Part shown: positions 11,001 to 21,300 of the stretch, one piece after another
How positions within the stretch are numbered: position 1 is the first letter of the stretch
Layout: every line of letters begins with the position of its first letter
DNA from: Deuterostichococcus epilithicus
Taxonomy: Eukaryota > Chlorophyta > Trebouxiophyceae > Prasiolales > Stichococcaceae
Length of the DNA: 64,000 bases
Assembly (NCBI GenBank): GCA_033439295.1
Contig: JAVTLE010000014.1
Location: 2,480,001 to 2,544,000, forward strand
Direction of reading: 5' to 3'
Translations under genes and position numbers: made by a program
The notes under the pieces: model-generated
What the model was told of the DNA's origin: nothing
Database searches by the model: none
What the model saw: the letters and a program-made list of their open reading frames with translations, nothing else

Positions 11001-12963
11001 ATCGTGCTCAAACGCTGCATTGGCCGCCCTGCAGTCACAAGGTTCGCATGCTGACTTGCAGCTGCTGCCAAGCCTGTCAGTAAGTAGACAGTACGAGCGA
11101 CTAGAATGCCTGACAGAACTGATGACAATGGCCGCTCATTCATCCTCCTGACTGACCCGCGGTGCAGCGGAACAGTTCAGACACACCAAACACGCAGGCA
11201 CCCACCGGGTGTGCCCGTCATGGCTGTCGGTGAGCCGAGGTCAGCATGCCCAGTCGCACCAGGTGCTGAGCAGTCTTTGCTGGTGCGCCCCAGCGACCAC
11301 ATCTGCTGGCGCTGCAGCTCGCTGTCTGTCGCTGCAGACATCCGCCGCATAAACCTCTCCGAGGGCGGCGGCAGACCCTGCAGCGACCGGTAGCTGTGTT
11401 ATGATGTGCTGCAGAACCTTCAATCGCCGCCTCACCCATCAACAAAGGGATGAGTGATACATCAACGACAGGTTTGGTCCAGATGCAGCATGCTGACAGC
11501 ACACAGACCGACAAACCGGCAATTAAACCGCTCTACCGGACAAACTTGCAGGTGTTAAGAGGCAGGGCTGTGTCCTGCAGCATCGCCCACCTGCAGGGAG
11601 GACAGGGAGGATGTCGCCAGGCGGTCTGCTGCCAGGTAGTGAGCCAGCACATCCCTGCGGCCGCTGGAGGAGCGCCGCGAGTTCAGGGAGGCGGGCAGAC
11701 GCGGCGGCGGCTCCATTGCCGAGTCGTCACCACTGCCGCCCTGCCAGCCTGAGCGTGCACCAGGCGGCGCCGTGGCCTGGCCGCGCTGCCTAGCCGCAGC
11801 AGGCTGCTTCCAGCCGTTCGGCACCCAGGATGGCGGCTGTGCGAATAATGGGCCTGTGGGTCAGACGGTCAGCATCAGTGCCTGCAGTGCCCAGCACGGG
11901 GATGCATGAGCACAGAGTGTTGGACACTGTGTTTATTGATATGCACAAGAGCACCTGACGCTGTTTGCCGCGGGTCTGCGATGCTGCCGGGCTGCTGCGC
12001 CGGCCTGCCGAGAAAGAGGACCTGCATTGCATGGCAAGCGTTTCCTGTCAGTCATGTCACTACACTCTGTACACACTGCTCTATGAGTTTAATGTACCAG
12101 AATGCAGTGGAGTGCCAACTGCACCCTGCAAAGCCACGCATGGCACTCACTCTTGCCAGGCTGCCGGTGCCGGCGGTGGCAGCAAGATCCCCCAGGGTGT
12201 GCGCATCCGGGTTCAGCACCCGCAGCGCCTCGTGCACAACGCTGCCACCGCCAATTCCTGGGTCTGATGCAAGCCGCTGCGCCGCTGCCGCCGCCGCCGC
12301 CTCTGCTGCAGCCATTTTCCTCGCCACAGCATGCGCCGCAGCGGCTACCTGCGCTGCTGCCGCTGTAGCTGCTGCCTGTAGGCTGTCAGGCTGCAGCTGG
12401 AACAGGGACGTGGCCAGGCCGGCTCCGCGGCCGAGCTGTCCACAGGAACCGCTGCGGTGGCCGGCGCCAGGGTAGTCGATGGTCCGCATGCCGCCAATGC
12501 TCCCGTCCCCATGCGCCCACAGCGACAGGCTCGAATGCTGCAATTCTGCATACGACACTGGGCCTTTGCTGGCTTCCTGCTGCTGACGCTGGTACAGCTC
12601 TGCATAAGGCGGACAGCTGCCCTGCTGCTGCAGACCTCGCGGCCGGCCGAGGCTAGACAGCCCCGCCAGTTGCTCGTATGCAATGTTGTCCAGCTGCACC
12701 GCCGGCAGCCGAGGCCGCTTGTCGTGATGCTGCTCGAAGCTCATGCGCCGCAGCAGAGGGGCGTTGGTCTCATGCGGCGCTGCCTGTCGGCTTGGCGCCG
12801 GCAGAAGCGCCGGCGTGCGCGGTTGCATCGCTGATGCAGAGCTGCTGCTCCATTCCAGAGCCTGTGGCCATGTTGGGGCGTTGCTGGCTGCTCCCAGACT
12901 GTCGTCTCGTCGCAGAAGCTGCATGAACGCCATGCATGCACTTCCTGCACCTGCCACGCACAT
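8095..12963 (-). CDS. Ala/Ser-rich nuclear-type protein with a DEUBAD (ASXH)-like segment
   Basis: A multi-exon minus gene of uncertain function. The best clue is an exon at about 8640-8855 reading TFEALAPEERARLASLLPPPD, then QYLRLLRAG. This fits the L..L....LP..D pattern of DEUBAD/ASXH domains in plant GATA26/27-type factors and ASX proteins. Other exons join in phase: about 10732-10800 ending DHSAADIVQ, about 10410-10580 starting LAYCMLGNAEATSDELY, and about 10130-10275 starting AQQHHAVLWEGRPELEAL. A long exon (about 12146-12930) is Gln/Ala-rich with KRPRLP and LRRMSFEQ. Basic RKRK and KRVR patches near 9380-9430 suggest nuclear localisation. The C-terminus is a Gly/Ser-rich tail ending AQVQVRAQL. 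The start at 12963 (ATG) is uncertain. I looked for an N-terminal GATA zinc finger and found none. Existence of the gene is fairly secure; the function is inferred from one domain. Confidence 0.55.
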
Positions 12964-13711
12964 CTTGACTCACTGCGCGCCAATGGATCTGAGTCTGCAA
13001 GTGAAATGGACCCCTGTAATTTGCGCGGTGCTCGCGCAGCACAGCGCCAACGCAACCGCCCGCGCTGGTCATCGTGCTGGTGATGCCTGAGACGGTCGAC
13101 ACAGCCTGCCCCACATTCAGCACAGCAGCAATGCAGACACTGGTACTTCCTGAATGCAAAGCGCGCGTCACAATTCGATGCAAAAAGCTTGTGAAGTGGA
13201 ATAGGCAGCGTGAGTACCCCAACTTTATTGGGAGGGATGGCGCACGATCGAGCCTTGGACGGCGTGAGCACCAGTCTCGAGACCTGGCAAGACGTAAGCG
13301 GACTTGTACGACCTGTTCGAATGGGCCGTGACAACGACGAGAGCTTAACACACCACGCATCACGCGTGTCAATCTGCCGCTGTTGCTCTGGTACGTCCAA
13401 GGAAAGCAGATCTTCAGCCAGCATCTGATATCAGCGATGTCCTGTGGCTATGCACTGCAGCTCGAAAGGTGCAGTGTAGAGCTCGTTAGACTCAAGGTCA
13501 GCGTTGCTGCAGCAGGATTGAGGCAGCGTTCCATTTTGAGGGCTTGGCCGATCAAACCTCACTAGGAGTTCCTTGTGATACGGCTTGGTGCGCTGGAAGA
13601 TCGGCAACGTGACGAGGTTCTTGCCTGCAGCAGCGAGCCGTCAGGTTTTGGTGGCTGAAGTACACTGTGAGACACTTGACTTTTGACTCAGCGTTCGCGC
13701 TCTGCGACATT
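12964..13711. promoter_or_regulatory. Divergent upstream region between the DEUBAD-like gene and HDAC
   Basis: About 750 bp between two head-to-head starts. Frames are open in short pieces but lack coherent exons. It may also hold a first exon of the minus gene, whose start is not firm. No core promoter motif was recognised. Confidence 0.4.
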
Positions 13712-16700
13712 ATGGATGGCAAGGGCTCAGCAGGGCATGCCGCCCACAGAGCCGGAACGCCTCAACGATCCCAGCCTTCAGAAGGCTCGCCATCGGCCGA
13801 CGCAGCTCACAGCATGACCCCCGGCACACATGCCAACCTCCAGGCGGCTTTCGACTCGCTCAGTCTGCGGACGCCAGAGCAGCAGCACCTTCCCGCAGCG
13901 ACGTCTCTGCCTGCCGCGGACAGCCGCGCTGCGGACGGGACTGCAGCTGTTGCACCTGCGGCAGTCGCAGACGCGGGGCTCAGCGCTTCTGCTGGCAGCT
14001 CCGGCGCAGCGGCGCCTGCCAAAGAAAGTCTAGCAACAGCGATGGCAGGGCGGGATGCTCCGCAGCCTGGCACAGCATCTGCGCCAGCCGCCATCGTTCC
14101 AGTCGCTGGCGCCAGCCACCAGCCGCCGTCTGCTGCGCCTTCTGCCGAGACTCTTTCTGCAGCCGCGGCCTCGCATGGTCAGCCTGCGGCAGGACTGACG
14201 CCGCAGTCCGCTGCCATAAGCGGCAACCCTGCGGCAAGCAGTCAGCCGGGCGTGACTCTGTATGGAGAACAGCCATCGGATGCCACCTTCTCAGCCCAGG
14301 CAGCGGGAATACCGGCGCCAGAGGCAGCAATTTCAGAGGCAACGACAGGCGTTGGTATGCCTGAGCCGGCGACGCCTCCGCAGCACGCGGCGCCAGCCAT
14401 CAGCCTGATCATACCGGCGGCGGCTGTCACAGTGGCAGACGCAACACCGTCGGCACCCGAAGCGGGTAGCCGCATCAAGGTGAACATTTGCATGTGCCGA
14501 CCTCCAAAGGCTGTGATGTACAGTTTGCACAGGGTCACGAGGGGGTTCAGTACCGTCCACCAGGACCTGTCCTGGCCCAGGCGTGTGCCTGTTTTTGCCT
14601 TCTGTGGCCCGACAGAATGGACACCGGAAACGATGCAGGGCTCTGGGGTCAAGCAAAGCCTCAAGATGATTGTGCACCACGTGTCTCCGGACAGGTGAAG
14701 CTGTCACGGGATGAGGCAGCGGCGCTCGCAGAGCAGCTGGCGGCGGTCAGCCTGCTCGGCCCGCCGCCGACGCCGCCCGCGGCGCCGGCGCAGAAAGACG
14801 CCCTCGTGGGCCTCGTCTACGACAAGTGCATGGAGCTGCACGCTGGCCCAGAAAGTGCGTCCTCTTCTGGCGGCAGTGTATGCTTGTTGCGATTTCGCCT
14901 ATCTTTCCACTGGGCTGCTGTCGTCAATGCTCTACGTGTACTGCGAGCGTGCAAGTTCTGTTGGTTGAACACACCGAAGTCGCATCTGTGCTTGCACCGT
15001 GTCGCAGCGCAACCGCTGGCTCATCGCGCAAGTCTGACTCCGCTTCCCCTCGTATGCACAGGCCACTGGGAGCGGCCGGCGCGCACTGCAGAGCTGCACA
15101 AGCTGGTGACAGAGCAGGGTCTGGCCGCCCGCTGCTGGACGCTGCCGCCGCGCCAGGTGCGTGAGACAGGGGCAGCACCGCCGCACCTGTCTGATGGACG
15201 GAGGCGCGTGGCTCGGGTCACTCCCTGCACCATTGCAGATGTGGCTGCACAGACGACACCGATCTGTGCGCTTTTGGTTGCGGATCAGAGCTACTGCACA
15301 TTCGGGACACCACCTTGAGATCGGCCTGCTTGTGCTTGCTGAACCCTAGATTCTAAACCCTGCAGGCCACCGACGCGGAGCTGCAGCTGGCGCACCCGGC
15401 GGAGCACATCGCGGCGGTGGAGGCCGGCTTCGACCCGGAGGCGGAGCCCCCCGTCGGCGACATCTACTACAGCGCCGGCACCGCACACGCTGCGCGCACC
15501 GCCGCCGGCTGCACCATCGCGGTGCGTGGCTTCGTTCTCGAGGGTGGCTGCACACTGAACGAGTGACAGAACCGTCAATGCCGCACAGGGCACGCTGCGC
15601 ACACCGCCGCTGACTGCCCCGTTGCGGTGCATGTTCACGGGTTCCAGGTCTCCCAGTCGAGCTTCACCAGTGTCTCTCCGACGGACTTCATCATATGGCG
15701 CATACAGCGCGCCCTGCCGCAGACTGCCCTGTAGCAAGGGAAAAAAGCGCTGAAGAAGAGGTGACTCGTGCCATCTGCCGCTCCTGGATGTGGCGCACAA
15801 GCTGCACCCGGCACGAAGGGAATTTACGTGCAAACAGGTGTCCCGCTCGAGATCGGCATTCACAGCAGCTGACCTGGCACCTTGTCGGCGTGGCAGGCGG
15901 CGCAGTGGGTGATGGAGGGCGACGGCCCCTGCAGCGCGCTGGCGGTCGTGCGGCCGCCCGGCCACCATGCCGAGTGCAGTGAGCCCCCTCGGTTGCCCGT
16001 GAAGTCGTCCCAAGCAGGCGACAGTCGCCACCGCAGGGCTCAACCATCGATGGATGCAAAGCTGCTGCTGCAGAGCCGTCCCTCAATCTGGTCAAAGTCG
16101 ACTCAGCGGGCCATGGTGTCCAGTGGATGCGGCTCGCAAGCTTCCTGGCCGCCCCGATGCTCACAGGCTGCGCCATGGGCTTTTGCTTCTACAACAACGT
16201 GGCGCTGGCCGCGCTCTCGCTGCTGGAGCAGGGCGTCAACCGCGTGCTCATCTTCGACTGGGTGCGCACAAACTATGGTGCCGTGCTGCCTGTTGTTGCA
16301 CGCATTTGTGTTTGCCATGGCTGCCTGTTGTGATGCTGCCGGTGCCAGCCTCTGGAACCAGTCAATTGGTGCCATGTTTTGAACACTTGTAGCGTCTATT
16401 GGCTGCAGGATGTGCACCATGGCAACGGTGCGGTGGTCGTCTGTGCCATCTCTCTGCCTTGCCTCTGCATGTCTCGAGGAACGCTTGCGGTTGTGGCGTG
16501 TGCTGCGATGCCGAGTGTAGGGCCCCAGCTGCTCATCAGTGCGCCGCTTCAGCTGCCTGCTGCCTTCTGAATGCAGGCACACAGCACATCCTGCAGGCTG
16601 ACGACAGGTGTGCAACAGGATGTCTACTTGGCGTCAATGTTGGGCACCATCATGGGCAATGGCTTCGCTGCAGCAGTGTCGAGATATGTCGCCCCGCGCC

Positions 16701-18003
16701 CCTCAGAGTGCCGATGAGTTTCAAACATCAAGATGCGTGTCCCACGCCAGGGTCATGTACATGTCGGTGCATCGGGGCAACGGTTTCTACCCCGGGACGG
16801 GTGCAGCCACAGACGTGGGCACTGGCGCTGGCGAGGGCTTCACCGTCAATGTGCGGCCCACCCGCGGCCCAGCATCTCCCTGGACGCATCATGAACTGCC
16901 TCGAGCAAGCGTCCTGGGGCTCATGCGCCGATGTGCAGCAGCGTCGGCGCTCCAGGCTGTGCATGAGGCACTCTCCGAACTGGTCTCGATGCACAGGCGG
17001 TGCCTGTCCGAACACCACTCGCCTCTGCCGTAGCCATTTGGACCGCCTCGCCACATGGATGCGTCCCGCCGCTGTGGGCAGGTGCCGTGGGCGAGGGGCG
17101 GCGCAGGGGACCCGGACTACCTGGCGGCCTGGGAGCTGGTGCTGGGTCCAATCGCCGAGGCCTTCGCCCCAGAAGTGGTCCTGGTGTCGGCGGGCTTCGA
17201 TGCCGCGGAGGGCGACCCGCTGGGCGGCTGCCGCCTCACGCCGCACGGCTACGCCCGCATGACGGTGCGCAACTGTTTGGCCTGACACCGGCGCCGTCAG
17301 AACATGGGAGAACCTGAGCTTGAACGTGTACCTACAGGAACGCCCATTGCTGCAGACCCTGGCCGACTGTGCCGGGCGCGCCGCCCTATATGAGCCTTCC
17401 CATACCATCGGCCGGCCACCTCTTCCCTTGACCTGCCAAACCCTTTCCTGCAGGAGGAGCTGCTGCGAGTGAGCGGGGGCCGGCTGCTGGTGGCGCTTGA
17501 GGGGGGCTACAACACGCGCGCCACCTCGGAGGCGGCCGCCGCCTGCGTGGAGGTGCTGCTTGGCAGCGCGCCGCCGCCGCCGGACCCCTTCGCAGCTCCG
17601 CGGCCGATGAAGGAGACGCAGGCGGCACTGCACAAGGCCGCGCAGGCGCAGTCGCCCCTCTGGTGCGCTGCATCGAGCCCGTTGGCTCGCTGCTCGAGGC
17701 GGCGCTGCTGTTCTGATAGAGGCACCGTTCACACGCCCACAGCAGTACCCCCGATGGCATTTTGGCCCGCCAAACAGAAAGGGTCCACAGAAGCGAATAT
17801 CCTGACTCCAGGCTGTGCTGTTCAGTGCACTCCGCTGGCTGAACATAGGGATGTGCCTCCGCAGGCCGGTGCTGGCGCCCATCGCCAGCAAGGAGGCGTT
17901 TGCAGCGCGATGGGCGAAACACCTGGCATCCATGCAGACGCCGCGCATTGCTCGGAAGACGCGCGGCAACAGCAAGCACATTGACTTTGTGATTTACACG
18001 TGA
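13712..18003 (+). CDS. Class II zinc-dependent histone deacetylase
   Basis: Removes acetyl groups from lysines of histones or other proteins. The start is the ATG at 13712; an in-frame GTG at 13667 is less likely. The first exon (to 14479) is a roughly 255-residue Ala/Pro/Ser-rich, probably disordered extension. The catalytic domain then runs over about ten short exons and resembles HDAC4/plant HDA5-type enzymes. Visible motifs: [11 protein letters not shown] (15945-15977, the His dyad), [21 protein letters not shown] (from 16409, split by an intron at 16427), [34 protein letters not shown] and [10 protein letters not shown] (about 17485-17515). Zinc-ligand Asp and His residues are all present. 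The final motif has Tyr, not the His of vertebrate class IIa enzymes, so normal deacetylase activity is expected. It ends ...KHIDFVIYT at 18003. Splice phases match at every junction checked. Confidence 0.9.
15343..15362. repeat. Telomere-like CCCTA/CCCTAAA motifs in an HDAC intron
   Basis: Just before the exon encoding [13 protein letters not shown] the intron carries AACCCTA and TAAACCCT. These are degenerate copies of the CCCTAAA unit found at plant and algal telomeres. This is a short intronic match, not an array. Confidence 0.4.
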
Positions 18004-18324
18004 GCAAAGTTTTCGTCTGATCCCACCTATGTATATGCTTACAGGCCTTGATGCTACAGCAGAGCAAAGGTTCAGAGAGACTTCAGCAAGTCGTCAGATT
18101 TTCTTCGAGAGTGCGTACAGATGTCCAGCTCTCAGGGTTATCAGGTTTACCTAGGATGTCATTGCGTGACCATCGCGACGCCGGTCACACGGTGGCATGA
18201 AAACCACGTAACTAAAACGTAAAATAATCAGCAGTGAGCATGCTTGACGAGACCCTCATGGAAGTACCTACTACCACGCACACCCCATGAGGCCAAGCAG
18301 CGGCTGAAGGGTCCTGCCCGGCAG
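18004..18324. other. Intergenic between convergent gene ends
   Basis: About 320 bp between the HDAC stop (+) and the stop of the next gene (-). It should contain both 3' untranslated regions. No coding signal was seen. Confidence 0.5.
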
Positions 18325-21300
18325 TCACGCCTCGGCTGCGGCGGCTTGCAGCAGCACGGCGGCCGCGCCTCGCAGCTCCGCCTGGCTGCCGACGCTCATC
18401 ACGTTACCCCTCTCCACCTTGGGCCCCTCAACGTGCCTGCAGCACACATGGCACACCCAATTGCGGCACTGCTCCCTGCCGCAACGGCCAGCTAGCGAAT
18501 GCCGGCACCCGGGTGTCCCATGCCGAGATGCGCCTACGCATGGGCAGCAGCATGCGTGCTGACAGAATGGAATGCACCACACAACCACGCAGCCAAGCCG
18601 TGGGCGCACCTAGCGAACATGGCACAGGAGACCCGCTCGAAGGCCTCCGCTACCGGCGCCTGCGCACACTCGTGACACAGTTGCACTGAGGGCAGGTGGC
18701 CGCCGCAGCCAGCACGCAGTGAGCCAGGTGCCTGCGAGGCGGCCATGGTGGCGATGGTGGCTGACGCATCAGAGGCTCGAGCGGCCGCGGGCGCACCGCT
18801 TGGGCCGGGCGGAAGAGGGCGGCGGCGCGGCCCAGGTGCGACACCACCAGCGCAAGGTCGTTCGCGCTCTTGTTGCAGCCGGTCTGCGCCTCAGTCACAG
18901 GCCGCGTTGCTTTCGGGTGCGTCACCGAGCAGCACGCCCTGTTCGCTCGCCCCCAGTCGCAGGCAGGGTGCAGCCGCACTCGTTTTAAACGAGGTTGTTG
19001 TGCTTGATCGCAGAAGCAGGCGTCAGCGCTGCGCAGACGCAGGCGTCGATGTGCTCGCCTGCACCGCCTCTCTCCTGGCAGGCAGTCTGCCAGGGGCGGC
19101 GGACATGCCGGCGCAGCGCACCTGGGCAAGCTTGATGTCGTTGGCGATGTAGGTCAGCACCTCCGCGGGGTCCACGTCGATGAAGCCCGGCGTGTCGCCT
19201 GTGCCGCCCACGAGGTCGCGCGCCGTCTGCAGCCAGCAACGTGACAGGGGCATCAGCAACCGTGCAAGCGCTGCAGGCACCGCCAACCCGCAGGCGCCGC
19301 CGTCTGCAAGCCCCAGCTCACAAGCGCTGCAGCGACCGGCGCAGCGGCGGCCCCCTCCCAGAGTGGGCGACAGCGTGTGTGTGCTGATGCGAGCCAGATG
19401 CAGTAGGGGTTTGGGGTTCTGAACCCTAAAACCACCGAGGGCCGCGGCGGCGCACCTCCATGCTGAGGTACTTGAGGGCGTCCGCCTCGCCGCGCTGCAC
19501 CCGCTTCTTCGCCATCACCTGCCGCGAGGGTGTGGGTCTAGGTTTTAGAGGTCAGACCCGGGACTCGAGGGGCGTGTTGGTGCACTTCGACCCTGGCAGC
19601 GGGAAGGCAGGGCTCCGCAGGCGACGGGGGCGCTTGCACCAGGCCCCGCATGCCCAGGAGAGAAACATGTTTTGGGTGAGAGATGAAGGGGATCACCAGG
19701 CCGAGCAGGCGCAGGCGGTCGCGGGGGCGCAGCGCCGTCAGCAGCGCCTGCTTCTGCTCCCAGCCGCGCAGCACCGCGTCCGGCCCTATGAAGCCCTCCG
19801 TCTACGGCGTCCCATCGAACCATGTTCAGCTCGTCACCAGACAACATTCAGCCGCTGACCAGGTGCGAGAGGCAGAGGACGAAACGCCTCCACTCCCCAC
19901 ATTTCCCCTGCGCAGCGCGGCCCTCAGAAGATCAAGGCGCCGGACCATGTGCGACCGCCGCCCGCAGGCAGCGCACCAGGAAGTTGTCGAGCAGGATGCG
20001 GTGGTTGCGTCGGTCCTCCTGCCGGATGCGGCCCGCTGCGTCCGAGTAGTACCCTGACGCCTCCGCAGCACCTGCAAGAGACGTTGACGTAAACGAACAG
20101 AAAACACACAGAGGCGCTACCAACCGTCGGCTGACCGGCGCCCAGGGCACCTGCTGTCGATCCACAGCACAGGAGCCTGGCCTAGTACATCGAAAGAATC
20201 AGGGCTTTGCAGCAGCAGGCCACTGCTGTTGCAGTGCACGCCCAGAGCGGCATTTGTCGGCACATGGGACGCGCAGCACGCCTGCTTCCCATGGGCCGAC
20301 CGCCTTCCTGCCCGCCGTGCTGTGTCCCGACGTGATGCCCAGGCGGCATATGGCGACCAACAGTGGATGGCTGCCTGTGTCCTGCGCCACAGTCCCACAA
20401 CAATTGTCCGACAACAGTTTGTCCCACGCACCATACAGCTCCAGCAGCAGGCGCAGCATGGCGGCGGCGAGGCCGCCCAGCTCCTGTGCCGTGATCAGGC
20501 GCCCGCCCTCCGGGCTGCTCGTCGATGGCCCGTCTGCGCCTGCGCTCGAAACCGGACGAAAGACAGTTCAACGCGCTGCCAGCTCGCCTTTGTCGCGAGC
20601 TTGTCCAGACGCCCACATCAAGGTCGACCAGCCCCTCGAACGTAAAGTGAGCTGCGGCCAAAACCCCTGCTGGACCTGAGAAGGCGTGCTTGCGCCGGAA
20701 ATTCGCTGCGAGGCAGCAGCACTGCGCTAGTGCGGCAGAGTGGGACGCCAAAAAACATTCCTGCACCAGTAGAGGAGAAGAGGGGCAGCGGGCCGCCGCA
20801 CCCTCAGCGATGATCGTCAGCAGGGTGCCGACGAGCTCATGCCGGCTGCGGATGCCCTTGATTGGCACCTCCTGCGCAGCGCAAACTTGCACATCAAAGG
20901 AGTGTGCGAGCAAGGCATCCCGAATCTACCCATAGCAGCCTCACTCCTGCTGCAGGGTTGGTCATTGGTTATAACTACAAAGCATCAACACAGCTATGGA
21001 AAGACAGACAGCATGGTCAGTCATTCAGTCAGGGTCCGTTCCTTATGAGCCAGGCGTCACTCACAAGGAGCACGGCGCAGAACTCGCCAGGCAGGCAGCG
21101 CCAGGCGACTGCTGCAGCCGTCCAGGACGAGCGATGGCCAGTGCAAAAAACAGTAACCCGAGCGCCTGGCTCCCAGAAAAGTCACACACGCACCGCGAGC
21201 AGGCGCCACAGGTGAGACTCCTCCAGCAGGCGGCGCCGGTGGCGCTGCAGCCCTTCCCGCCGCCGGTTGGCCGCGGGGCCTGTCTCGCCGGCGGCCGCGA

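Noticed and set aside
16728-17981. 417-codon minus-strand open frame
   Set aside because: It is antisense to HDAC exons encoding [14 protein letters not shown] and LEGGYN. The composition is Arg/Cys/His-rich and no motif is visible.
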